Shown one piece after another: positions 51,657-60,680 of a stretch of DNA of 64,000 nt (the stretch's first letter is position 1; the number at the start of each line of letters is the position of its first letter). Origin of the DNA: CAYNJG01 sp964397295 (GTDB taxonomy: Bacteria; Planctomycetota; Planctomycetia; Pirellulales; Pirellulaceae). The notes beneath the pieces were generated by a model. It saw only the letters and a program-made list of their open reading frames with translations, was not told where the DNA came from and searched no databases. The stretch covers positions 8,282-72,281 of the forward strand of contig CAYNJG010000006.1 in the NCBI GenBank assembly GCA_964397295.1, read 5' to 3'. Made by a program: the position numbers and the translations under genes.

Positions 51657-52154
51657 ATGCAATTCTTTTTCGCATTCATATTAAGCGCTATCTCCCTATT
51701 TCTCATTCTGCTCGTGCTCGTACAACGAGGACGCGGTGGTGGTCTTACCGGTGCACTCGGTGGGATGGGCGGACAAAGTGCATTTGGCACGAAGGCCGGT
51801 GATACGTTTACTCGAGTTACGGTCGTATCGGCAACGATTTGGATCTTGTGTGCGATTTTGGCCGTGAAGTTACTGGGTACGCAGGGCGGACCGTTGGGCG
51901 ACGCTAACGCAGCAGCGCCACCGACTGCGCCAGGCGCCGCTGATCAGGGTGCTGGTGCCGGACTTGAAGGTATTCTGCCTCCTAGCGGTGCAGATGCTGG
52001 TGCTGGCGGAGCAGCAACAACAGGAGCAGGTGTAGGTGCTGGTGCTTCAGCAGTCGACGGCGCAGCAGGCGGCATAGGCGGTGCGGTAACTGGCGATGCA
52101 GCTGCAGGCAACGCAACAACAACTACTGCTGAAGCTGATCCAGTAGCAGAATAG
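51657..52154 (+). CDS. secG: SecG preprotein translocase subunit with long Gly/Ala tail
   Basis: 165 residues. The SecG core is complete by about residue 75: two transmembrane helices (about 3-21 and 54-73) separated by LVQRGRGGGLTGALGGMGGQSAFGTKAGDTFTRVT, the family signature loop. About 90 residues of Gly, Ala, Thr and Pro follow, which is far longer than the short tail of E. coli SecG (110 residues in total). The tail is low-complexity and probably disordered. It sits between tpiA and an RluD-type gene. A GGACGC/GCGTCC hairpin begins at the stop. Confidence 0.93.
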   Translation: MQFFFAFILSAISLFLILLVLVQRGRGGGLTGALGGMGGQSAFGTKAGDTFTRVTVVSATIWILCAILAVKLLGTQGGPLGDANAAAPPTAPGAADQGAGAGLEGILPPSGADAGAGGAATTGAGVGAGASAVDGAAGGIGGAVTGDAAAGNATTTTAEADPVAE

Positions 52155-52171
52155 GACGCCGTTTAGCGTCC
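52154..52171 (+). terminator. Short hairpin after secG
   Basis: GGACGC (52154-52159), loop CGTTTA, GCGTCC (52166-52171). There is no T-tract, so termination is weak at best. The next start is 13 bases later; it may act as an attenuating or spacer hairpin. Confidence 0.35.
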
Positions 52172-52183
52172 TGGAATTACGCG

Positions 52184-53155
52184 ATGACCGACATCGACAC
52201 GCACACGTTCGACGTCGAGCCAAGCGATGCCAATCAACGGCTGGATGCCTTCCTTGCAGCTCGTCTCGTGCAGTTTAGCCGTACGACCATTCGGCGCGGA
52301 ATCCAAGCCGGTCAAGTTCTCGTTGATCAGAAACGCGCGAAGCCCGCATTCAAACTTCGCGGTACCGAACACATCGAAGTGAGCATCGAGCCCACGGAAA
52401 AGCAGGGGCCGGAACCGGAGTTCGTTCAGCTCGACATCCTGTTCGAAGACGAGCATTTCGCGGTGATCAACAAGCCAACCGGGATGGTAGTGCATCCTGC
52501 GAAAGGGCATTGGGCGGGCACTCTCACTAGCGCATTAGCGTTTCACTTCAAGAATCTCAGCACGATGGGCGGTCCTCAACGACCGGGTATCGTGCATCGA
52601 CTCGACCGTGACACCAGCGGCGTCATCCTGATCGCGAAGAACGATCAAGCACATGCGGCACTCGCGAAGCAGTTTGCAGATCGCGAAGTTGAAAAAGAGT
52701 ACTTTGCCCTTTGTCGTGGCAAATTCGATTTAGATCGCGACTGGGTGCGAGAGCCCATCGGAGTGCACCCTTATCAGCGTGAGAAGATGGCAATTCGCGC
52801 AAACCACGAAACTTCGAAGTCCGCAGAGACGTTCATCGAAGTCAAGGATCGCTACGACAAGTACGTCGCGTTCCGTGCCTTTCCGAAAACTGGCCGCACG
52901 CACCAAATTCGCGTTCACCTAGCACATGTCGGTTGTCCTGTGCTTTGCGACCCGCTCTATGCCGGGCATAAAAAGATCACTGCTGCGGATTTCAGCTCCA
53001 AAGCCAGTGCATCCCAAGACGATGTGTTGCTTGATCGCTTGGCGCTGCACGCTCGGCGGATCAAAATCAAACATCCGGCAACAGGCGAAGTAGTCGAGTT
53101 CACGGCGGACATTCCCGAAGAGCTAATCAACGTCACCAAGCATTTCAGTGCCTAA
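52184..53155 (+). CDS. RluD-family pseudouridine synthase
   Basis: 323 residues. An N-terminal S4 RNA-binding domain (about 15-70, RLDAFLAARLVQFSRTTIRRGI) precedes the catalytic domain. HRLDRDTSGV carries the catalytic Asp, D141. INKPTGMVVHP and GRTHQIRVHLAHVGCPVLCDPLY are the other RluA-family motifs. Expected to modify large-subunit rRNA (RluD-like, around helix 69); the exact target site is inferred. It starts 29 bases after secG. Confidence 0.93.
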   Translation: MTDIDTHTFDVEPSDANQRLDAFLAARLVQFSRTTIRRGIQAGQVLVDQKRAKPAFKLRGTEHIEVSIEPTEKQGPEPEFVQLDILFEDEHFAVINKPTGMVVHPAKGHWAGTLTSALAFHFKNLSTMGGPQRPGIVHRLDRDTSGVILIAKNDQAHAALAKQFADREVEKEYFALCRGKFDLDRDWVREPIGVHPYQREKMAIRANHETSKSAETFIEVKDRYDKYVAFRAFPKTGRTHQIRVHLAHVGCPVLCDPLYAGHKKITAADFSSKASASQDDVLLDRLALHARRIKIKHPATGEVVEFTADIPEELINVTKHFSA

Positions 53156-53196
53156 ACTCCAGACGCGTTCCCTCGCTCTTGCAGTGGTTGTGATTT

Positions 53197-53967
53197 ATGG
53201 AACTAGACCTCAAAGACAAAGTCGCACTCATCACAGGTGGCGCCAGCGGTATTGGCGAAGCGATAGCGCGAGCGTTTGCAGGTGAAGGAACCAACGTCGC
53301 CATCGTCGACAAAGACTCCGTCCGAGGAAATGCGTTGGCTACGGAACTAGAACGAGTCACGTTTATCGAAACGGACCTTTGCAGCGAAGCCGAATGTGAA
53401 CGAGCAGTTCAGCAGTCGATTCAGCAACTCAGTCGCATCGACATTGTCGTCAACAACGCGGGCACGAATGACTCAGTTGGAATCGAGCAGGGCGTCGAAG
53501 CATTTGGGGAATCGCTCAAACGAAACCTGTTGCACTACTACTCGATCGTTCACCATGCGGCCGCGCAATTGAAAGCCAATCGCGGCACGATCATCAACAT
53601 TGGTTCAAAGATCAGCTCGACCGGACAAGGCGGCACGTCGGGCTACGCCGCAGCCAAAGGAGCCATCAACTCCCTTACCCGCGAATGGGCGGCAGACTTC
53701 GCGTCCAGCCACGTGCGGGTCAACGCCGTCATCCCCGCCGAAGTCTGGACACCGATGTACGAACGGTGGCTCGATCAACAACCGGACGGCCAGGCCGAGC
53801 GGCAACGCATCGAACAGCGTATTCCATTGGGCAATAGGTTCACGACCGCCGAAGAACTGGCGAACTCCGTCGTCTTCCTCGCCTCATCTGCCGCCAGTCA
53901 TACCACTGGCCAAATCCTCTACGTTGATGGTGGTTACGTCCATTTGGATCGCCGAATCTCAGGCTGA
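53197..53967 (+). CDS. Short-chain dehydrogenase/reductase
   Basis: 256-residue classical SDR: TGGASGIG cofactor loop at 14-20, NNAG at 86-89, S137, and Y150-x-x-x-K154 in SGYAAAKGA. The C-terminus VVFLASSAASHTTGQILYVDGG is typical. Substrate unknown; the closest types are sugar or 3-ketoacyl-like dehydrogenases (L-fucose dehydrogenase or FabG relatives). It overlaps plsC by one base (TGATG), so it might supply the ketoacyl reduction step to the fatty-acid cluster downstream, which otherwise lacks a FabG. Confidence 0.9.
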   Translation: MELDLKDKVALITGGASGIGEAIARAFAGEGTNVAIVDKDSVRGNALATELERVTFIETDLCSEAECERAVQQSIQQLSRIDIVVNNAGTNDSVGIEQGVEAFGESLKRNLLHYYSIVHHAAAQLKANRGTIINIGSKISSTGQGGTSGYAAAKGAINSLTREWAADFASSHVRVNAVIPAEVWTPMYERWLDQQPDGQAERQRIEQRIPLGNRFTTAEELANSVVFLASSAASHTTGQILYVDGGYVHLDRRISG

Positions 53968-54740
53968 TGGACCTCGATTGCCCGGCAGCGTGGGGACCGG
54001 TTGTCGTCGCTTCGCGAGGTAGTCATGATGATCGCATGGCGCAAGAAGACGGGAAACGAAACGCAAGGCTTCATCAGCGCAGCTGGCTGAAACGGGCTAG
54101 CTACGATTTCTCTCGTGTCGCTGTGCGTACGCTGGGTTGGTTGTTTTTTCGATTGACATTTAAAGGAAGCGAGAATTTCCCCACCGACGGTGCCGCACTG
54201 GTTTGCTCTAATCATCAAAGCTATCTCGACCCGATATTGGCCGGGGCCATGTGCGACCGAAGGCTCAACTACCTCGCGCGTGAGAACTTATTTCATTCGA
54301 AACTGTTCGGTGGTCTCATTCGTTTTTACGACGCCATTCCCGTAAAACGCGATGGCATGAGTCTGGCGGGTTTGAAGGAAACGCTGCGGCGTCTCAAACG
54401 CAAGGAAATGGTTTTGATTTTTCCGGAAGGTACTCGCACTCCCGACGGAGAAATCCAGACGTTGAAGCCTGGCTTTTGTGTACTCGCGCGGAAATCGAAA
54501 GTGCCGATCGTACCAATGTCGATTTCTGGTGCATTCGATGTTTGGCCCAAGGGAGCGAAACTACCTCGGCTCGCGCGGGTTTGTTTGACTGCGGGCCAAC
54601 CGATCTCCGTCGAGCAAATTGCGGCGATGAGTGACGAGAAACTCATGGAATTGATCGAACAACGAATTCAGGAATGCTTTCGAATTGGCAACGAGCAAAA
54701 CGGCAACAAGACTTTGGCGAACGCGGAAGCAACTTCATGA
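53967..54740 (+). CDS. plsC: 1-acyl-sn-glycerol-3-phosphate acyltransferase (PlsC-like)
   Basis: 257 residues. Acyltransferase motifs: N-H83-Q-S-Y-L-D88 (HX4D), an internal YDAIPVKRDG, FPEGTR at about 152-157, and VPIVPMSISGAF. There is one hydrophobic segment near 54-66. The enzyme moves an acyl chain from ACP or CoA onto lysophosphatidate or a related acceptor at the inner membrane. The ATG at 53967 overlaps the SDR stop; Met24 (54036) would remove a poorly conserved N-terminus. Overlaps the next gene by ATGA. Confidence 0.92.
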   Translation: MDLDCPAAWGPVVVASRGSHDDRMAQEDGKRNARLHQRSWLKRASYDFSRVAVRTLGWLFFRLTFKGSENFPTDGAALVCSNHQSYLDPILAGAMCDRRLNYLARENLFHSKLFGGLIRFYDAIPVKRDGMSLAGLKETLRRLKRKEMVLIFPEGTRTPDGEIQTLKPGFCVLARKSKVPIVPMSISGAFDVWPKGAKLPRLARVCLTAGQPISVEQIAAMSDEKLMELIEQRIQECFRIGNEQNGNKTLANAEATS

Positions 54741-55732
54741 CGAGGTGTTTAGTAACTGGTGGTGGTGGGTTTCTTGGGCAGTACATCGTTGAGCAATTGG
54801 TCGACCGTGGTGACGACGTTCGCTCGTTGTCTCGGATGCGTTACCAGGCGTTGGACCGATTGGGAGTGAAACACGTACAGGGCGACATCCGTGACGCCGA
54901 TGCGGTGCGATCCGCTTGCGAAGGAGTGGATGTCGTTTTCCATACTGCTGCCATCGCTGGCATCTGGGGACCTTGGGAAAAGTACCATTCGATCAACACG
55001 TACGGATCGCAAAACGTGTTGGCAGCCTGCCAATCGGAAGGCGTCGGACGGTTAGTCTTTTCCAGCAGCCCCAGCGTCACTTTTGACGGCACGGATCAGT
55101 TGAGCGTCGACGAGTCTGCGCCGTATCCGAAAAAATGGCTGTGTCACTATCCGCATTCCAAAGCGCTGGCCGAACAAGAAATCCTCGCGGCGAATAGCAA
55201 CGAGCTTCGGACTTGCGCGTTGCGACCGCATCTGATTTGGGGACCACGCGATCAGCACCTGATTCCTCGCTTGCTCGATCGTGCTCGCCAAGGAAAGCTG
55301 CGAATCGTCGGCGATGGTACGAACTTGGTCGACATGATCTACGTCGAGAACGCCGCGATGGCTCACCTTATGGCGGCCGATGCTTTGGCGAGCGACGGCG
55401 CGATGCCCGGTGGCAAGGCATATTTTTTGTCGCAGGGTGAACCGGTGAATTGCTGGGGCTGGATCAACGAAATCTTACAACTCGCGGAACTTAGTCCGGT
55501 TACGAAAAAAATTCCGCTACGCGTCGCATGGTATCTTGGTCATGCGATGGAAATTGCTTATTCACTTCTTCGCAAAACCGACGAACCGCGAATGACACGA
55601 TTTCTGGCGGCGCAGTTAGCTACTTCGCACCACTTTGACATCTCCGCCGCCAAGCAAGACTTTGGTTACACGCCTCAGATTTCGACCGCCGAGGGCATGC
55701 AGCGGCTTGCCAATTGGTGTGGAACTGGGTAG
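54737..55732 (+). CDS. NAD(P)-dependent epimerase/dehydratase, OleD/3-beta-HSD-like
   Basis: 331 residues, extended SDR. VTGGGGFLGQYI is the cofactor loop, then GVDVVFHTAAIAGIWGPW, FSSSPSVTFDG, HYPHSKALAEQE (Tyr-x-x-x-Lys) and LRPHLIWGPRDQHLIPRLL. This motif set is that of OleD (2-alkyl-3-oxoalkanoate reductase in olefin synthesis) and of bacterial 3-beta-hydroxysteroid dehydrogenase-like enzymes. No OleA, B or C is nearby, so a role in reducing a 3-oxo lipid is only suggested. ATG 54737 gives an ATGA overlap with plsC. Confidence 0.88.
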   Translation: MTRCLVTGGGGFLGQYIVEQLVDRGDDVRSLSRMRYQALDRLGVKHVQGDIRDADAVRSACEGVDVVFHTAAIAGIWGPWEKYHSINTYGSQNVLAACQSEGVGRLVFSSSPSVTFDGTDQLSVDESAPYPKKWLCHYPHSKALAEQEILAANSNELRTCALRPHLIWGPRDQHLIPRLLDRARQGKLRIVGDGTNLVDMIYVENAAMAHLMAADALASDGAMPGGKAYFLSQGEPVNCWGWINEILQLAELSPVTKKIPLRVAWYLGHAMEIAYSLLRKTDEPRMTRFLAAQLATSHHFDISAAKQDFGYTPQISTAEGMQRLANWCGTG

Positions 55733-55767
55733 CTTCAGGGATTCAGGTTTTGCTTCAGGATCTCCCT

Positions 55768-57021
55768 ATGATTGCCGGCTCGTCCACGCCACCGCAACAT
55801 CAGCGTATCGTCATTACCGGCATCGGCTTAACGTCGCCGAACGGTAACGAATTGGCTGAATATCGTGAGAGCCTGCTTGAGGGAAAAAGTGGCGTTAGCC
55901 CGTACGAGATTCGCTATTTCGGCAAGACTCTCGCCGGCGTCTGTGACTACGATGTCAAACGTCATCAGTCCAAAAAAGAAGTCCGCCGTGGCACTCGCGC
56001 CGGATCGATTGGAATCTATGTAGCCAACGAAGCCATCAACGCTGCCGGACTCGATTGGGAGAACGTTGACAAGAGCCGCGTTGGCATTTACGTCGGAGTC
56101 ACCGAGCACGGGAACGTCGAGACTGAAAACGAGATCTTCGAGATCAAAGGCTACGACTACGACACACAATTTTGGTCGCACCATCACAATCCGCGAACGG
56201 TTGCCAATAATCCGGCTGGCGAGATTGCCTTGAACATGGATATTACCGGTCCGCATTATACGATCGGCGCCGCGTGTGCTGCCGGTAATGCTGGACTCAT
56301 TCAAGGTGCCCAAATGCTTCGACTGCACGAGTGCGATGTTGCACTGGCGGGTGGAGTTTCCGAGAGCATCCATACGTTTGGTATTTTTGCCAGCTTCCAT
56401 AGCCAAGGCGCGCTTGCGGCTCATGATGATCCGGCGAAGGCCAGTCGTCCGTTCGATAAAGACCGATCAGGCATTGTTGTGGCGGAAGGCGGTTGCCTTT
56501 ATGTGTTGGAGCGCTATGAAGACGCTGTGGCTCGTGGTGCCAACATTATCGGCGAGATAGCGGGGTATGCGATGAATACCGATGCGACCGATTTCGTATT
56601 GCCCAATCCAGAACGGCAAGCACAGTGCGTTGACCTTGCATTGAAACGAGCCGGTTTAGCTGCAGAACAAATTGATATCGTGAGTACACACGCCACGGGC
56701 ACGGCAAGCGGTGATACTCAAGAGTGCGCGGCATTGCGGAAGGTGTTCGGCGAATGCGAAACAACTTACTTCAACAATACAAAGAGCTTCATTGGTCACT
56801 CGATGGGAGCTGCAGGATCGTTGGAGCTGGCGGGCAATTTGCCTTCCTTCAACGATGGCGTGGTACACGCAACGATCAACGTCGATGACTTGGATCCCGA
56901 CTGCGACTTAAAAGGTTTGGTGACGAACCAACCTCGCGAGGTCGGTAAAGTTGACTACGTTTTGAATAACTCATTCGGCATGCTGGGGATTAATTCAGCA
57001 GTCATTATTAAGAAGGTTTAA
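55768..57021 (+). CDS. Beta-ketoacyl-ACP synthase (KAS II / FabF-like)
   Basis: 417-residue condensing enzyme. The Cys-His-His triad is present: C170 in GAACAAGNAG, H308 in STHATGTASGD, H344 in FIGHSMGAAG. GGVSESIHTFGIFASFHSQGAL and SRPFDKDRSGIVVAEGG are typical. It joins malonyl-ACP to an acyl-ACP. ATG 55768 has AGGA about 7 bases before it. The usual housekeeping FabF is normally near fabD and fabG; here it is instead tied to an ACP, two CrtI-like proteins, a dehydratase and an enoyl reductase, suggesting a dedicated pathway. Confidence 0.93.
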   Translation: MIAGSSTPPQHQRIVITGIGLTSPNGNELAEYRESLLEGKSGVSPYEIRYFGKTLAGVCDYDVKRHQSKKEVRRGTRAGSIGIYVANEAINAAGLDWENVDKSRVGIYVGVTEHGNVETENEIFEIKGYDYDTQFWSHHHNPRTVANNPAGEIALNMDITGPHYTIGAACAAGNAGLIQGAQMLRLHECDVALAGGVSESIHTFGIFASFHSQGALAAHDDPAKASRPFDKDRSGIVVAEGGCLYVLERYEDAVARGANIIGEIAGYAMNTDATDFVLPNPERQAQCVDLALKRAGLAAEQIDIVSTHATGTASGDTQECAALRKVFGECETTYFNNTKSFIGHSMGAAGSLELAGNLPSFNDGVVHATINVDDLDPDCDLKGLVTNQPREVGKVDYVLNNSFGMLGINSAVIIKKV

Positions 57022-57065
57022 GTCGTCTGTGACATTGTCACGGTGCGCTAGGGAGAAGAAAACGG

Positions 57066-57332
57066 ATGACACCGGCTGAGATTCGAGATGAAATCATCGA
57101 CATCCTCGAGGACATTGCACCCGACGAGGACCTTAGCAGCATCAAGGACGAGGTTTCGTTCCGCGACCAGCTTGAGCTCGACAGCATGGACTTCCTCGAT
57201 ATCGTGATGGAGCTTCGTAAGCGTTACCGAGTACAAATTCCGGAAGAAGATTATCCAGAACTAGCGAGCATGGAGAGTACATGCAAGTACCTCGATCCGC
57301 TGATGAAAGATCTGGAAAAAATCGCACGCTAA
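57066..57332 (+). CDS. Acyl carrier protein
   Basis: 88 residues, acidic. The phosphopantetheine serine is S40 in QLELDSMDFLDIVMEL, in the place of the usual DSLD/DSLM motif. The spacing of helix I (AEIRDEIIDILEDIAP) and helix II fits ACPs, with a slightly long C-terminus. A purine-rich AGGGAGAAG lies just upstream. It is 44 bases after the condensing enzyme and 36 bases before the first FAD enzyme, so it is probably a pathway-specific carrier. Confidence 0.92.
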   Translation: MTPAEIRDEIIDILEDIAPDEDLSSIKDEVSFRDQLELDSMDFLDIVMELRKRYRVQIPEEDYPELASMESTCKYLDPLMKDLEKIAR

Positions 57333-57368
57333 TGCGTTGCGCGTTGTAGATAGGGGCGCCCGACAGTC

Positions 57369-58769
57369 GTGTATGACACCATCATTATCGGCGCTGGTAT
57401 GTCGGGACTTGCAGCGGGAATCCGACTCGCTCACTACGATCAGCGAGTCTGCATTCTCGAACGCCACAATACCATCGGTGGCCTGAATTCGTTCTATCGC
57501 ATGAACGGTCGTGACTACGACGTAGGTCTTCACGCCGTCACGAACTTCACGCCTAAGGGTACACGCAAGGGCCCGTTCGCGCGTCTACTTCGGCAGCTGC
57601 GTTTTCGTTGGGAAGATTTTGCACTTTCTCCACAAATCGGGTCGTCGATCGCGTTTCCGGATATCGAACTTCAGTTTGGAAACGATCTCGACGAGTTTCG
57701 TGCCGAGATCAGCAAATCGTTTCCGAAGCAAACAGACAACTTCGAAAAATTGCTTTTGCGGATCGTTGAATACGATGATCTCGACCAAGAATTGTACGAA
57801 CAGTCTGCCCGTGAAGTACTGAACGAAACGATCACCGATCCGCTATTAGTCGAGATGATTTTCTGCCCATTGATGTGGTACGGAAACGCTCGCGAGCACG
57901 ATATGGATTTCGGTCAGTTCTGCATCATGTTTCGCAGCATCTTCATGGAAGGTCTGGCTCGCCCCTTCGCTGGAGTGCGTCTGATCTTGAAGAATCTTGT
58001 TCGGCGTTTCCGCGAAGTTGGCGGTGAACTGAAGCTTCGCAGTGGTGTGAAGCAGTTGCACATCGAAGACGACGAAGTACGTGGTGTTGAGCTCGATGAT
58101 GGGACTCAAATCGAAGGCAAGCGAATCCTGTCGTCCGCCGGATGGGTTGAGACGATGCGAATGTGTCGGCACACTGACGACCCGGTCAACCGAACGGCCG
58201 GCCAGATGTCGTTCACCGAAGCGATTTCTGTCTTGGACTGTAAACCGGAAAAGCTTGGCCATGATCGTACGATTGTCTTCTATAACGACAATCCAAAATT
58301 CAACTGGCAGAAGTGCGACGAACTGAATGACTTTCGTACCGGCGTGATCTGTTCGCCAAACAATTTTCTCTACGGCGGTTTCAAAGACGACGCAAAGCGT
58401 GATTACTTGCCCGACGGTGTGATTCGCATTACGACGATCGCAAACTTTGACCGATGGAACGAGCTGCCCGAAGAACAATATAAATTGGAAAAGATCAAGG
58501 CGTTCGAGCGAGCCAACGAATCAGCGATTCGATTCATGCCTGACTTCCGCAGTCACATTGTCGAAACGGACATGTTTACGCCCACGACGATTCGGCGATT
58601 TACGTGGCATGACAACGGGGCTGTTTATGGTGCACCAAAAAAACAGTTTGATGGTAAGACTCATTTAAAGAACCTGTTCGTCTGCGGAACCGACCAAGGT
58701 TTCGTTGGCATCATCGGAACGATCATCAGCGGAATCTCGATGGCCAATCAACATTGCTTGAGGGAGTAG
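57369..58769 (+). CDS. CrtI-like FAD-dependent oxidoreductase (first of two)
   Basis: 466 residues. The N-terminal dinucleotide motif is IIIGAGMSGLAAGIRLA, followed by ILERHNTIGGLNSF, as in phytoene desaturases and related FAD amine-oxidase-fold enzymes. A C-terminal FVCGTDQGFVGIIGTIISG closes the FAD site. The start is GTG at 57369. In carotenoid enzymes this fold desaturates or isomerises polyene chains. Here the gene lies between an ACP and FabZ/FabI genes, so an acyl chain is the likelier substrate. No carotenoid gene is in the window. Specificity is unknown. Confidence 0.88.
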   Translation: MYDTIIIGAGMSGLAAGIRLAHYDQRVCILERHNTIGGLNSFYRMNGRDYDVGLHAVTNFTPKGTRKGPFARLLRQLRFRWEDFALSPQIGSSIAFPDIELQFGNDLDEFRAEISKSFPKQTDNFEKLLLRIVEYDDLDQELYEQSAREVLNETITDPLLVEMIFCPLMWYGNAREHDMDFGQFCIMFRSIFMEGLARPFAGVRLILKNLVRRFREVGGELKLRSGVKQLHIEDDEVRGVELDDGTQIEGKRILSSAGWVETMRMCRHTDDPVNRTAGQMSFTEAISVLDCKPEKLGHDRTIVFYNDNPKFNWQKCDELNDFRTGVICSPNNFLYGGFKDDAKRDYLPDGVIRITTIANFDRWNELPEEQYKLEKIKAFERANESAIRFMPDFRSHIVETDMFTPTTIRRFTWHDNGAVYGAPKKQFDGKTHLKNLFVCGTDQGFVGIIGTIISGISMANQHCLRE

Positions 58770-58812
58770 CCGTTTAACCCGCCTCGGAATCCGGCTAAAC
58801 AATAACGACACA

Positions 58813-60255
58813 ATGCCAAAAGACTTTTTAAAAGACGCCAAGGACTACTATGACGTTGTCGTGATCGGCAGCGGACTTGGCGGACTCACAACCGCCAATG
58901 TGCTGGCTAGACAAGGTCGAAGTGTGTTGCTCCTCGAGCAACACTACAAGCTCGGCGGAATGGCCACGTGGTTCAAGCGTCCGGGCGGCCACATTTTTGA
59001 TATCTCGCTGCATGGCTTTCCAATCGGCATGATAAAAAGCTGTCGCCGATACTGGACCAAGGAAATCGCTGACTCGATCGTTCAGTTGAAAGGAGTGCGG
59101 TTCGACAATCCGATGTTCTCGTTGACGACGACGTTCAATCGTAAAGATTTCACCCAGTTGCTAACGACTGATTTTGGCATCGAACAAAAAAACGTGGATG
59201 ACTTTTTCGATACCGCGCGGGGAATGAACTTCTACGACGATCAGGCGACAACCACGGGTGAGCTTTTCGAGAAGTTCTTTCCCGGACGCGAAGATGTGAT
59301 CCGACTTTTGATGGAACCCATCACGTACGCGAACGGTTCGACATTGGAAGACCCCGCAATCACCTACGGGATTGTGTTCTCGAATTTCATGTCGAAGGGC
59401 GTCTATACCTATGAAGGTGGGACCGATCAGCTAATTCAACGCATGGAAACGGAGATGCGAAGCAATGGCGTTGATGTGAGAATCAAATGCGATGTTGAAA
59501 AAATTCTAATCGAAAAGGGGCAAGTCGCTGGTGTCGAGGTTAACGGACGGAAAATCAAAGCCGGCACTGTCGTGTCCAACGCGAACCTAAACGCGACCAT
59601 CTTCCATATGATTGGCGAAGAGTACTTCGACAAGAAATTCGTTGACGAAGCGAAAGAAGTTCGCCTGAACAATTCCAGTACGCAAGTTTACATGGCGCTT
59701 AAGCCAGACGAACGCGTTGATGAGTCAACCGGCGACTTGTTGTTCAGTTCCACTGCACCTCTTTTCCGTACAGAAGCTCTGCTGAGCCGAGACATCACCA
59801 GCCGAACGTATTCGTTCTACTATCCGCGAACACGCCCTGACGGACGCCCACGGTGCTTGATCGTCAGCAGCACAAACGCCAACTATTCCGATTGGACGGG
59901 GCTGTCGAAAGAGGACTACGAAGCGAGCAAAGAAGACCTTATCGAAACAACGCTCGACGCACTCGAAAAATACGTGCCCAACTGCCGAGACAAGATCGAA
60001 CACGCGGAAGCAGCAACACCAGTGACCTTCGAGCACTACACGAAACACATCAACGGTTCGAGCTTTGGCACGAAATTCGAAGGCCTCGCAGTCAGTCGAG
60101 CTTTGCCAGAACAAATTCCGGGGCTTTACCATGCCGGTAGCGTGGGCATCATCATGTCGGGATGGCTGGGAGCAATCAACTATGGCGTGATCGTGGCAAA
60201 CGATGTTGATTCTCACCTCATGAAGAGCTCGAACAAATCGGCAGCGGTGGCCTAA
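58813..60255 (+). CDS. CrtI-like FAD-dependent oxidoreductase (second of two)
   Basis: 480 residues. FAD motif VVVIGSGLGGLTTANVLARQG, then LLLEQHYKLGGMATWF and a long substrate domain (about 80-300) including YTYEGGTDQLIQRMET, the cap region common to CrtISO/CrtI. The C-terminus GLYHAGSVGIIMSGWLGAINYG closes the cofactor pocket. It is paralogous to, but clearly distinct from, the preceding gene; they are likely a functional pair, perhaps as two half-reactions or a heterodimer. It ends 3 bases before the dehydratase gene. Confidence 0.88.
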   Translation: MPKDFLKDAKDYYDVVVIGSGLGGLTTANVLARQGRSVLLLEQHYKLGGMATWFKRPGGHIFDISLHGFPIGMIKSCRRYWTKEIADSIVQLKGVRFDNPMFSLTTTFNRKDFTQLLTTDFGIEQKNVDDFFDTARGMNFYDDQATTTGELFEKFFPGREDVIRLLMEPITYANGSTLEDPAITYGIVFSNFMSKGVYTYEGGTDQLIQRMETEMRSNGVDVRIKCDVEKILIEKGQVAGVEVNGRKIKAGTVVSNANLNATIFHMIGEEYFDKKFVDEAKEVRLNNSSTQVYMALKPDERVDESTGDLLFSSTAPLFRTEALLSRDITSRTYSFYYPRTRPDGRPRCLIVSSTNANYSDWTGLSKEDYEASKEDLIETTLDALEKYVPNCRDKIEHAEAATPVTFEHYTKHINGSSFGTKFEGLAVSRALPEQIPGLYHAGSVGIIMSGWLGAINYGVIVANDVDSHLMKSSNKSAAVA

Positions 60256-60258
60256 CAC

Positions 60259-60678
60259 ATGACGACGGAAGAAATTAGAAACGCGATTCCACACCGCGAA
60301 CCGATGTTGTTGGTTGATGAGGTCGTTGAAAAAACCGAAAAGCATATAGTCACTCGCAAGACCTTCCGCGATGACGAGTACTTCACTCAAGGACATTACC
60401 CTGGCAATCCCATAGTGCCGGGAATCATCTTATGTGAGGTCGGCATGCAGTCGGGCGCGATTCTCCTTTCGCAGTTTGCGGGCGAAGGTGTGCCGGTGGC
60501 AACGCGGATGAATGACGTGCGATTTCGACAAATGGTGAAACCTGGCGATACCGTAGAAGTGTATGTCGAATTGATCGAGCAACTGGCCAACGCGTTTTTC
60601 ATGAAAGCAAAAATGACGAAGGACGGAAAACAAGTCATGCGTTTTGAATTTGCCTGTGCAGCTGCGTCGGGTACATAA
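60259..60678 (+). CDS. 3-hydroxyacyl-ACP dehydratase, FabZ-like
   Basis: 139-residue hot-dog enzyme. Catalytic H46 is in GHYPGNPIVPGIILCEVGMQ, with E60 in the second half of the motif. IPHREPMLLVDEV at the N-terminus is the FabZ/FabA-type opening. It removes water from 3-hydroxyacyl-ACP. It lies 3 bases after the second CrtI-like gene and 2 bases before the reductase, so coupling is near certain. A more divergent FabZ than the housekeeping type is expected. Confidence 0.92.
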   Translation: MTTEEIRNAIPHREPMLLVDEVVEKTEKHIVTRKTFRDDEYFTQGHYPGNPIVPGIILCEVGMQSGAILLSQFAGEGVPVATRMNDVRFRQMVKPGDTVEVYVELIEQLANAFFMKAKMTKDGKQVMRFEFACAAASGT

Positions 60679-60680
60679 CG

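Noticed and set aside
57846..58478. 210-residue minus-strand open frame
   Set aside because: Antisense to the first CrtI-like gene and without recognisable motifs.
59725..60396. 223-residue minus-strand open frame
   Set aside because: Spans the junction of the second CrtI-like gene and the FabZ-like gene on the opposite strand; no family features.
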